Assembly (NCBI RefSeq): GCF_003970695.1 | Contig: NZ_CP034570.1 | Coordinates: forward strand, 744,001-808,000 | From: Maribacter sp. MJ134 | GTDB lineage: Bacteria > Bacteroidota > Bacteroidia > Flavobacteriales > Flavobacteriaceae | Direction: 5' to 3' | DNA length: 64,000 nt | Part shown: piece by piece, positions 25,778 to 33,932 of the stretch | How positions within the stretch are numbered: the stretch's first letter is position 1 | How the letters are laid out: every line of letters begins with the position of its first letter | Program-made: the position numbers and the translations under genes | The notes under the pieces: generated by a model | Database searches by the model: none | Told to the model about the DNA's origin: nothing | What the model saw: the letters and a program-made list of their open reading frames with translations, nothing else

Positions 25778-25815
25778 CTGCGCCCGTCATATTGTTTGAC
25801 GGGTGCAGTTTTTTT
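25778..25815 (+). terminator. Rho-independent terminator
   Basis: Stem CTGCGCCCGTCA (25778-25789) and TGACGGGTGCAG (25797-25808), with one mismatch-type pair, a 7-base loop and a run of T. It lies 20 bp after the stop of the T9SS protein gene and before the convergent plug-protein gene. Confidence 0.9.
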
Positions 25816-25827
25816 GTGGTATTCTTA

Positions 25828-28335
25828 TTAGAGCTCAACAAGCACTTCAAAATTAGCCTTTGTTGCTATTGGTATACCCTCTGAGGACATACCCTCAAGA
25901 ACTACCTGATAATCTCCAAGCGTATCACCCGCATAAAAGGAAACCAATGCTTTTCCGTTTTCATCTAGTTCAACATAGGGTTTCCAAAGTAGGGTGGTGC
26001 GGTTATCATTAGCAACCGGTTTAGACTGATTTGAATCGTATTTAGGCTCATAAAACCTTCTGGAATAATCGTAACCGGGATATTGAAAATTCAAGGACCC
26101 ACCAAGTTTTGCTCTCGAAATCGTATTTTCTGTGCCGTCTTTTGAAAATATAGCCACGACCCCATTTGCCGCTCTAGAACCATAAATGGCCGCTCTTGGA
26201 CCCTTTAGCACATCGATAAAATCGACGTTAGAAGGCAGCATTTGCTGTAAAATATCACCGCCAACAGGAGTTCCGTCTAATAAAACCAATGCAGAACCGG
26301 CTCCGGGGCCACTTTCCGGGTCGGCGTCACTTAAACTGGAAGCTGCTCTTAAATAAACAAAACGCTCTCCAGTAGTCATTCTCCTGACGGTAAGGCCCGG
26401 TACCCTTCCAGCTAAGGCATCTAATAGGTTTGTGAATCCCAGCTCGCTAAAATTTTCAAAATCTACCGTATGGGAGGGCTCTCTGTAAAGAACCTTCTTT
26501 CTTTTTTGTACATATGTATCCTTCTTCTCCACTTTTTCAGCCTTTATTAGTACTTCTTCAAGCGCTATGGTATCATCATCATACAGAAAGGGTCTATTAA
26601 TTTCATTAATACTATTAAACGCCTTAGATGGTATAGTATTGATAAAAGCATTCCCATTCATCGGATGCACTATAGGCGACCGTAGTGTATCCAATATAAT
26701 GTTATATTTAGAGGTAGGGTTCCGTTTCCTTTTTGGATGGTAGACATTCGCACTCAGCAAGACAGTCGTTGAATCTGTAAAGTTGAGGTCGCGAAAGCGG
26801 AATCTACCGTCCGCATCTGTTTTTGCGCGGTCCTGAATTATTTCCTCTTGATTATTGGCGGTAAGTGAGACGCTACCCGTTAGTGTTTCTGAATTATTGG
26901 TGGCACTGACTACTTTACCCGATAGGCTAATTCCTTTTTCCGGTAAGAAGTAATCGGCAGATGCCATTGGCTTGTTCTGCACAACATATTGACGCCATCC
27001 CTGCGTACGCATCAACAGGTCTAAATTCGCTTTCCGTTCTGGGGCATCGGAATTAAAGTAATATCCCGGTTGTTCAATCTTTCCCCTGACTACGGCACTC
27101 AATTGGGTGTAGGTTTTAATGTCCAACGCATGGTTATTATCCACATTGACCAGCGCATTGGAAACGGAGAGCGACATGTCCGTGTTCGCGGCATTGAAAC
27201 CCATGTTATTTACGGCTATCTCCAAGGTCACCAGTTCTCTTTTTTCAAAAGAATTTTTGGAACTTTTTACAGTCACCTTTTCATTGAAATCTCCACTTTC
27301 ATGAAATAGGAGACGTTCTGCGATAGGTTGTTGTTGGTCGTTCCATAGTGTTAGTTCTAGCGTCCCTTCATTTACGATATCCTTTGCTAATTTTATGAGG
27401 GTGGTGTTTTCCTGTTTATTAGCGTTTACTGCCAGGTTAAACTGTACAGCTCCTTTTTGTTTGCCCACAAGCATATAGTCCTTTAGCTGTATGTCCGATG
27501 TTGCTCTTAGTTCTATTTTGTAAAAGTCCTCTAAATTTAAAACGGTCATAAGCACGCCGCGATCTTTCGGGGTGGGCAACTCAAACTGTAGTTCTTCGCC
27601 ATTATGGTTTAGATGGGCACTATAGGTTTTATCTGGCTTTGGGATAAAATGAAAAAGTCCCATGCCTAAATGGGTAGTACTGAAGTTGGTTACCTGGTTG
27701 CCCAAATCATCCTTAATCTGGCCTGACACAGAAACACCGTTTCCGTCCGAATCGAGCACCTTGAAAGCGATCGGGTTAAGAAATCCGTTTATGGCATACC
27801 CGCCTTCCGGAAAGAACTGCATATCCAGCGCGTTATCTTGATTTGTGCTACTATAGTTTACCATGGGGTCGGACTCCCCCGTATTTACGAAAATATGCTT
27901 CGTATAGTAGTGTTCCGCACCAAAGTTGCGCATGTAATTGGTATATGCCCTAATGGAATAAATGCCGCTGGCAGGCACATCGGAAAGTTTAATATCCCCG
28001 GCTGCGGAGCCGTCTTTAGTTTTTAGGACGTTTTTGGAAAGGATAGTTCCGCTAGATCCAATAAGCTCCACATAAACGACTTCGCTAAGTGCTGTAGGCG
28101 TATGCGTTCTACCGTCCATAAGATAGGCTTTGAACCAAATGGATTCCCCGGCTGCGTAAAAGCTCTTATCTAGATGTAAGTACAACTGTTCTAGCGGGAG
28201 TTCGTCATTAACGACGAGCTCCTGTTTTCCATAAACAAAGGAACCGTTTGCTATAGAAAGAATGATAGTTAGAAGTGCGACAACCCCTCTATTGATAATC
28301 GTACGTTTTTGAGCGTATAATCTTGTTAATTCCAT
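25828..28335 (-). CDS. Exported MG2-like protein with TonB receptor plug domain and no barrel
   Basis: An 835-residue exported protein with an uncleaved or late signal segment (VVALLTIILSIANGSFVYG). The N-terminal half has macroglobulin MG2-like beta domains (LYLHLDKSFYAAGESIWFKAYLMDG, the typical start). A carboxypeptidase-like beta sandwich follows (ISLSGKVVSATNNSE). Near residues 625-735 comes a TonB-receptor plug (LLDALAGRVPGL, VLLDGTPVGGD, VDFIDVLKGPRAAIYGSRAANGV). The expected 22-strand outer-membrane barrel is absent: only about 100 residues follow the plug. I chose ATG 28333-28335. Such MG2-plug proteins are known in Bacteroidota without an established function. It might dock to a TonB system or to a separate barrel; this is inference. 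Confidence 0.82.
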   Translation of the reverse strand: MELTRLYAQKRTIINRGVVALLTIILSIANGSFVYGKQELVVNDELPLEQLYLHLDKSFYAAGESIWFKAYLMDGRTHTPTALSEVVYVELIGSSGTILSKNVLKTKDGSAAGDIKLSDVPASGIYSIRAYTNYMRNFGAEHYYTKHIFVNTGESDPMVNYSSTNQDNALDMQFFPEGGYAINGFLNPIAFKVLDSDGNGVSVSGQIKDDLGNQVTNFSTTHLGMGLFHFIPKPDKTYSAHLNHNGEELQFELPTPKDRGVLMTVLNLEDFYKIELRATSDIQLKDYMLVGKQKGAVQFNLAVNANKQENTTLIKLAKDIVNEGTLELTLWNDQQQPIAERLLFHESGDFNEKVTVKSSKNSFEKRELVTLEIAVNNMGFNAANTDMSLSVSNALVNVDNNHALDIKTYTQLSAVVRGKIEQPGYYFNSDAPERKANLDLLMRTQGWRQYVVQNKPMASADYFLPEKGISLSGKVVSATNNSETLTGSVSLTANNQEEIIQDRAKTDADGRFRFRDLNFTDSTTVLLSANVYHPKRKRNPTSKYNIILDTLRSPIVHPMNGNAFINTIPSKAFNSINEINRPFLYDDDTIALEEVLIKAEKVEKKDTYVQKRKKVLYREPSHTVDFENFSELGFTNLLDALAGRVPGLTVRRMTTGERFVYLRAASSLSDADPESGPGAGSALVLLDGTPVGGDILQQMLPSNVDFIDVLKGPRAAIYGSRAANGVVAIFSKDGTENTISRAKLGGSLNFQYPGYDYSRRFYEPKYDSNQSKPVANDNRTTLLWKPYVELDENGKALVSFYAGDTLGDYQVVLEGMSSEGIPIATKANFEVLVEL

Positions 28336-28462
28336 ATCAGTAAAATAAACAAGAATTATCAAAAACCTTCTAAAAAATAGTTGATTAACAAAACTTTAGG
28401 TACTTAAAAGCGCCTTTAAGTTGTAAGACCATCCAATCCTAAAACTGAACGCAACAGTAATC

Positions 28463-31400
28463 TTATCCGTTATTCTTTAAAACCCAATCCCTAGCATTCG
28501 TAAAAGCTTCCAACCATGGCGAGACTTCATCGTTACGGTCCGTAGGATAGTACGCCCAATTCCATGGAAAAGTAGAACGCTCTATATGTGGCATGGTGAC
28601 CAAGTGTCTTCCTGTTTTATCGCACAGCATGGCCGTATTAAAATCGCTCCCATTAGGATTTGCAGGATAGGTCTCATAACCATACTTGGCTACGATGTCG
28701 TATTGATTTTCATCTTCTGGAAGGCTGAATTTCCCTTCTCCGTGCGAAATCCATACGCCCAAAGTGGCTCCAGCCAAACTGGATAACATGATCGAATTAT
28801 TCTCTTGAACTTGGACCGAGGTAAAGTTACTCTCGTGTTTATGAGAATCGTTATAGGTCATCTTTCCATGGGTTTTATGCGCTGGGTTAATGAGGTCCAA
28901 TTCCATGAACAATTGGCAGCCGTTGCAAATACCTACGGATAGGGTATCCGGTCTTGCAAAGAAATCCTTTATGACCTTGTTCGCTTTTTCGTTGTATTTA
29001 ATGGCTCCTGCCCATCCTTTGGCACTTCCCAATACATCGGAATTGGAGAAGCCGCCAACCGCGCCAAGGAACTGAATATCTTCCAAGGTTTCACGTCCCG
29101 AAATTAAATCGGTCATATGCACATCCTTTACATCAAAACCGGCCAAATACATGGCGTTTGCCATCTCCCGTTCGGAATTACTTCCTTTCTCACGAAGGAT
29201 GGCTGCCTTTGGCCTCTCGATTTCGCTCGAAGTGACGGGCAGTTTTCCTTTAAAATCAGTAGGGAAGAAATATGTTAAAGGCTGCTCCTTGTAATTATCA
29301 AAGCGGTCTTTTGCCAATCCGTTTGCGGTTTGTTTGTCATCCAGCAAATACGAAGTTTTAAACCAAGTATCCCGCAACGAGGATATATTCAGTCCCATTT
29401 CCATACCTGCATTTTTAATGCGAAGTGTAGCTTCCGAGGTAACGCTTCCGATGCGTTTAATATCAATTTTGGCATCCAAAAGCATTTGTACGATCACATT
29501 ATCCTTTAACTGAAAAACAATACCTGCATTCTCGGAAAACAAGAGTTTAATGGTATCCGATTCGTCTAAGGATGTCAAATCCAAATCCGCCCCGAGGTCC
29601 GTATCTGCAAAACAAAGTTCTAATAGTGTTGTTATTAATCCGCCGGACGCAACATCATGACCAGCAAGGACTTGCCCTTCCTTGATCAAAGTTTGCATTA
29701 AATCGAAAACGGATTTGAAATAAGCGTCGTTCTGTATGGTCGGGGCTTCATTCCCTATGGCATTTCGTACTTGTGCGAAAGAGGAACCACCGAGCTTATA
29801 AGCATCTTGGGATAGGTTGATGTAGTAGATGTCACCTCCGTCTTTTTGTAGTACGGGCTCTACCACTTTGCTGATATCGTTACAGTTTCCGGCAGCGGAA
29901 ATAACGACCGTTCCAGGCGCAATAACATCACCGTCCTTATATTTTTGTTTCATGGAGAGCGAATCCTTTCCAGTAGGTACGTTGATACCCAGTGCAATGG
30001 AAAAATCCGAAGTTGCCTGCACCGCTTCGTACAAACGAGCATCTTCACCTTCGTTCTTGCAGGGCCACATCCAGTTTGCGGAAAGGGAAACAGATTTCAA
30101 TCCGTCTTTCATCGGTGCCCAAATAATATTCGTCAAGGCCTCGGCAATACTATTCTTACTTCCTGCCGCCGGGTCTATAAGTCCGGAAATAGGGGAGTGC
30201 CCAATACTGGTCGCAATACCTTCTTTTCCTTTAAAATCCAGCGCCATTACACCTACGTTGTTCAATGGTAATTGCAGGGGTCCGGCGCATTGCTGCTTGG
30301 CAACCCTACCGCCCACGCAACGGTCTACTTTGTTGGTCAGCCAATCCTTACAAGCAACGGCCTCTAGCTGCAATACCTGCTCCAGATAATCATGGAAAAA
30401 TTCTAAGGAATACTCAGGATTTTCATAGTTTCTATTCACCGTACGGTCCGTCATAACGGTTTTGGGCGAGCTGCCGAAAATATCCGAGAGCTGCACATCC
30501 ATGGGTTTTTCTCCAGTGCTGGCCGATTCGAACGTAAAACGGTCATCTCCCGTAACATTACCTACCTCGTACATGGGCGAGCGTTCCCGTTCTGCAATAC
30601 GTTGCAACAAATCCACATCTTCTTGACCAATGACCAATCCCATGCGTTCTTGGGATTCATTGCCTATGATTTCTTTGGCGGATAGGGTAGGATCGCCCAC
30701 CGGAAGTTTATCCAAATCTATTTTACCACCCGTTTCCTCCACCAGTTCGGAGAGACAGTTCAGATGTCCGCCTGCACCATGGTCATGAATGGAGACAATA
30801 GGGTTTTTATCGCTTTCCACCATACCCCGAATAGCATTGGCGGCACGTTTTTGCATTTCTGGATTAGACCGTTGTATGGCGTTCAATTCAATGGCTGAAC
30901 TGAATTCGCCCGTATCGGCACTGGAAACCGCAGCACCACCCATCCCGATGCGGTAGTTGTCGCCCCCAAGGATTACGATTTTATCCCCTGTTTTGGGTTC
31001 GTCCTTCAGGGCTTGTTCCGCTTTGCCGTAGCCGATACCTCCCGCTTGCATAATGACTTTATCGTAGCCCAAGCGTCTAGGTATCTTATCTCCGCTAGAT
31101 GCGACTGTCTCTAGGTGTTCAAATGTCAATACCGAACCTGCAATTAGGGGCTGACCGAATTTATTTCCGAAATCGGACGCGCCGTTAGAAGCTTTGATGA
31201 GTATATCCATAGGCGTTTGGTAGAGCCATGGTCGTTCTGCCATGCCTTGTTCCCACGCTCTATCAGCTTCTAAGCGTGATAATGCCGTCATGTAAACGGC
31301 CGTTCCCGCTAGGGGAAGCGAACCTTTTCCACCCGCTAACCTATCCCTGATTTCTCCACCGGAACCCGTAGCAGCACCGTTAAAGGGCTCCACGGTGGTA

Positions 31401-32155
31401 GGAAAGTTATGCGTTTCCGCTTTTAGGGAGATGACGGAATCAAAGGCTTCTTCTTGGTAAAAATCGGGCTTATCAGCAGTTTTAGGAGCGAATTGCACTA
31501 CTGTGGGTCCTTTGACGAAGGCAACATTGTCTTTATAGGCCGATACAATATCGTTGGGGTGCTCCTGAGATGTTTTCTTTATGAGTTTAAAGAGTGACGA
31601 AGGCATTTCCTTACCGTCGATAATAAAAGTTCCGTTAAAGATTTTATGTCGGCAATGTTCGGAATTTACTTGACTGAATCCAAAAACCTCGGAATCGGTA
31701 AGTATTCTACCTATTTTTTTAGTCAGTCCTTCTAAATAGGCTACCTCCTCATCGCTTAGGGCCAACCCTTCCTGTTGGTTGTAGGCGGCGATATCATCAA
31801 TATCCAGAATGGCTTCCGGTTGCACGTCTACCTTAAAAATAGCTTGGTGCAGTTGCTCATATTTTTGAAAAAGCATAGGGTCAAAATCGGTATCGGCCTT
31901 GGACGAAGCCCTAAACTCCTCTATACGGATAATGCCCGTAATACCCATATTTTGCGTAATCTCCGTGGCATTGGTACTCCACGGCGTAATCATTGCCGCA
32001 CGGGGGCCAACAAAAAAGGCGTCTAGAGACGCCGCTTTTAGTTGAGGTTGGTTGCCGAACAACCAGCTTAATTTTTCTATATCGGTTGCAGTGATTTCTT
32101 GAGCAGTTTGGACGGCAAAAACTTTAGTTGCTTGGTCTCCAAAGAAGTGAATCAT
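28463..32155 (-). CDS. purL: Phosphoribosylformylglycinamidine synthase, PurL long form
   Basis: Fourth step of purine synthesis: FGAR + glutamine + ATP to FGAM. The 1,230 residues are the long single-chain form. They include the N-terminal and linker domains (QVNSEHCRHKIFNG), two AIRS-type ATP domains (ETHNFPTTVEPFNGAATGSGGEIRD; GGGG-type repeats after residue 600) and a C-terminal class I glutaminase. The glutaminase Cys is in GICNGCQLFMEL and its His in ISHGEGKFSL. The ATG at 32153-32155 gives the usual start MIHFFGDQ; the longer frame adds nine residues without support. It is a single-gene unit with a likely -7 box at 32255-32262 and a REP-like hairpin in the leader. Confidence 0.97.
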   Translation of the reverse strand: MIHFFGDQATKVFAVQTAQEITATDIEKLSWLFGNQPQLKAASLDAFFVGPRAAMITPWSTNATEITQNMGITGIIRIEEFRASSKADTDFDPMLFQKYEQLHQAIFKVDVQPEAILDIDDIAAYNQQEGLALSDEEVAYLEGLTKKIGRILTDSEVFGFSQVNSEHCRHKIFNGTFIIDGKEMPSSLFKLIKKTSQEHPNDIVSAYKDNVAFVKGPTVVQFAPKTADKPDFYQEEAFDSVISLKAETHNFPTTVEPFNGAATGSGGEIRDRLAGGKGSLPLAGTAVYMTALSRLEADRAWEQGMAERPWLYQTPMDILIKASNGASDFGNKFGQPLIAGSVLTFEHLETVASSGDKIPRRLGYDKVIMQAGGIGYGKAEQALKDEPKTGDKIVILGGDNYRIGMGGAAVSSADTGEFSSAIELNAIQRSNPEMQKRAANAIRGMVESDKNPIVSIHDHGAGGHLNCLSELVEETGGKIDLDKLPVGDPTLSAKEIIGNESQERMGLVIGQEDVDLLQRIAERERSPMYEVGNVTGDDRFTFESASTGEKPMDVQLSDIFGSSPKTVMTDRTVNRNYENPEYSLEFFHDYLEQVLQLEAVACKDWLTNKVDRCVGGRVAKQQCAGPLQLPLNNVGVMALDFKGKEGIATSIGHSPISGLIDPAAGSKNSIAEALTNIIWAPMKDGLKSVSLSANWMWPCKNEGEDARLYEAVQATSDFSIALGINVPTGKDSLSMKQKYKDGDVIAPGTVVISAAGNCNDISKVVEPVLQKDGGDIYYINLSQDAYKLGGSSFAQVRNAIGNEAPTIQNDAYFKSVFDLMQTLIKEGQVLAGHDVASGGLITTLLELCFADTDLGADLDLTSLDESDTIKLLFSENAGIVFQLKDNVIVQMLLDAKIDIKRIGSVTSEATLRIKNAGMEMGLNISSLRDTWFKTSYLLDDKQTANGLAKDRFDNYKEQPLTYFFPTDFKGKLPVTSSEIERPKAAILREKGSNSEREMANAMYLAGFDVKDVHMTDLISGRETLEDIQFLGAVGGFSNSDVLGSAKGWAGAIKYNEKANKVIKDFFARPDTLSVGICNGCQLFMELDLINPAHKTHGKMTYNDSHKHESNFTSVQVQENNSIMLSSLAGATLGVWISHGEGKFSLPEDENQYDIVAKYGYETYPANPNGSDFNTAMLCDKTGRHLVTMPHIERSTFPWNWAYYPTDRNDEVSPWLEAFTNARDWVLKNNG

Positions 32156-32212
32156 ACGGGTCGTTTTAAAAAAATACGTCATGGCTTGTAGGCCATGGTA
32201 ACATTAAAATTG

Positions 32213-32235
32213 TCATCCCGAACTTGCTTCGGGAT
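32213..32235. repeat. REP-like TCATCCCGAA hairpin
   Basis: An 8-bp perfect stem ATCCCGAA (32215-32222) / TTCGGGAT (32228-32235) with loop CTTGC. The word TCATCCCGAACTTG-TTCGGGA is a recurrent intergenic repeat of flavobacterial genomes, known to me from general experience and not tested here. It would lie in the purL 5' leader. Confidence 0.6.
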
Positions 32236-32254
32236 ATTCGCAAAATGGAAAATG

Positions 32255-32262
32255 CAAATTTA
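32255..32262 (-). promoter_or_regulatory. -7 box, likely purL
   Basis: TAAATTTG on the minus strand matches TAnnTTTG exactly, about 100 bp upstream of the purL start. No TTG is seen at the -33 position. Confidence 0.45.
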
Positions 32263-32346
32263 CGATTTTAAGTGCGAATTTTTAATGGGAGGTGGACTAG
32301 TTTTCAACTATTGGTGTTGATAGTATTGAGGCACCTTTAATAAGAA

Positions 32347-32721
32347 TCAGTAAGTTTTAAAGTCCCCATAACGGACAACCGTGGTATCGTTCTGAATCTC
32401 AAAGTGAATCCAGTTTTCTAGGGAACCGCCATGGGTATAGTAGCCGTGGTTTTCGTTGACCGTAGTACCATCTTCGCGGGTAAAGGACAAGGTATAATGT
32501 CCGTCCGATTTGTTATTCTTCATGGATAAAAAGTCTTCGCGGTAGTCTTTTGGTGCGATCTCGTCAAAAGTAATGCTGTCCAAATGCTCCGAAGTGGAGA
32601 TTTTAATATTGGTTACTGGATAATCCGAAGTATTCTCAATCTTAAAAACAATGCCCTTATCCTGAAACAGAAAGCAGGAGGAGAGGGTTATGAGGAGACT
32701 GAGCAGGAGAAGTTTTTTCAT
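32347..32721 (-). CDS. Small lipoprotein, function unknown
   Basis: A 124-residue protein with a clear lipoprotein signal (MKKLLLLSLLITLSSC, lipobox LSSC at residues 13-16). The mature part is a small beta-rich domain (VFKIENTSDYPVTNIKIST ... NWIHFEIQNDTTVVRYGDFK) of the kind seen in secreted single-domain proteins with an immunoglobulin-like fold. I do not recognise the family. It lies 30 bp downstream of the restriction endonuclease gene in the same direction. Its base composition is like the core genome and unlike the AT-rich R-M genes, so it probably marks the edge of that island and is not part of the system. Confidence 0.75.
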   Translation of the reverse strand: MKKLLLLSLLITLSSCFLFQDKGIVFKIENTSDYPVTNIKISTSEHLDSITFDEIAPKDYREDFLSMKNNKSDGHYTLSFTREDGTTVNENHGYYTHGGSLENWIHFEIQNDTTVVRYGDFKTY

Positions 32722-32750
32722 TGATTGATTATTAAGTATTTCTATCTACA

Positions 32751-33932
32751 TTAAGCTTTTAGATTGTAACTTTCACTTGGAGGAAAAAGTAATTCTATTC
32801 CTTTTGGTTTAATCTTGAATAGAGGTCCTTTTTCGACCACTTTTCCTTTTGAGTTTCTTTTAATCAAATGGTCAAGCGTTATAATACCTTGCTCAATTAG
32901 AAAATCAAATTGAGATGTAATTGGCTTTTTAGTATGTTCGACTAATTTGTATTGAAAGTGTTCTCGGTCATTTATTCTTGTGCTTTCAGCTTCTACCCAA
33001 AACGTTTCCCTGTGTTTTGATTTTAGGCGGTTGTGAAGTTTATCCAATGTCCAAACCACAAAATCTCCAACCTCTGGTTTGTCTGAATTCTCAATCAATT
33101 GTTTTATATCGCTATCAATTCTTAAATTCAATCCTTGCGAGTTTCTCGTAATTGCAGAAACTGTGCAATATAATTTAAAATCATCATCACGTACATATCC
33201 AAAATTGTCAAGTATTTCTGCTGAACTTTTAAACTTACTTAATTTCCAATCTGGAACTTGTGCGAATAAATTTTTTCGGTTCGTTCTATTGTTTCTAAAC
33301 GATTTAAGTTCAATTCCTTTGTAATCTGGTTGTTTTGAAGAGTTGATGTCAATTCCGAGCGCTGTCTCAAGTGTTCTGCCTACGGAAGTATCAGCATCTA
33401 CCATTGAGGGAATTGGGCCAGCATTCGCAATTTTTCTTAACATTGCTAAAAGCTCAAAAGCAACCTCATTTTCTGTCTCATTGATTGCGTTAATCAATTC
33501 TTGAAATGGATTTAGAACCGAAGAATAAATTAATTCCTTGATGTTTAACTTTGTCAAGTTAAAAACCTGAAAATTATCGTTGTAATATGTGATTGCAATA
33601 ATATCGTTTGGGTTAGCAACTTTTGTTAAACCATAAAACCAAATTCTTGGGTCTCCTTTTTTAGTTGAAGGACGATATAGAGATGCTTTTGATTTTATAA
33701 TCTTAAAACCAGTATGAATAATTGCTGGAATCATTACTTTGCTCTCTGTACCTTGATTCTGCAATTCATAATCGTGAATGTTCTCATTTTTCAAATAACT
33801 ACGAACAGAACCAGTCGCATCCATAATGGATTTTTTCAATCCGGTTTCGGTTGGCTCAATTAAAGTAAGAGAAACTTGGTTTTTGGTCAGTAATTTTATT
33901 TTTTCTTGTTCTTCGTCTGTAAGTTTTCTCAC
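32751..33932 (-). CDS. MvaI/BcnI family type II restriction endonuclease
   Basis: A 393-residue restriction enzyme paired with a C5-cytosine methyltransferase. The recognisable nuclease core is at about residues 187-225: VGRTLETALGIDINS, then PDYKGIELKSFRNNR, which supplies the acidic-E-x-K metal site of MvaI/BcnI enzymes. The C-terminal part (ETFWVEAESTR, then GIITLDHLIKR and a PLFKIKPKGIELLF ending) also follows that family. MvaI and BcnI cut CCWGG and CCSGG, so a CCNGG-like site is likely but not proven. The start is GTG (33930-33932), overlapping the methyltransferase TGA by four bases (GTGA), so translation is coupled and nuclease made after methylase. AT-rich; likely acquired horizontally. 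Confidence 0.82.
   Translation of the reverse strand: MRKLTDEEQEKIKLLTKNQVSLTLIEPTETGLKKSIMDATGSVRSYLKNENIHDYELQNQGTESKVMIPAIIHTGFKIIKSKASLYRPSTKKGDPRIWFYGLTKVANPNDIIAITYYNDNFQVFNLTKLNIKELIYSSVLNPFQELINAINETENEVAFELLAMLRKIANAGPIPSMVDADTSVGRTLETALGIDINSSKQPDYKGIELKSFRNNRTNRKNLFAQVPDWKLSKFKSSAEILDNFGYVRDDDFKLYCTVSAITRNSQGLNLRIDSDIKQLIENSDKPEVGDFVVWTLDKLHNRLKSKHRETFWVEAESTRINDREHFQYKLVEHTKKPITSQFDFLIEQGIITLDHLIKRNSKGKVVEKGPLFKIKPKGIELLFPPSESYNLKA

Noticed and set aside
29829..30389. 186-codon open frame on the plus strand
   Set aside because: It lies wholly antisense to purL, has no family features and no promoter or start context; a shadow of the purL reading frame.
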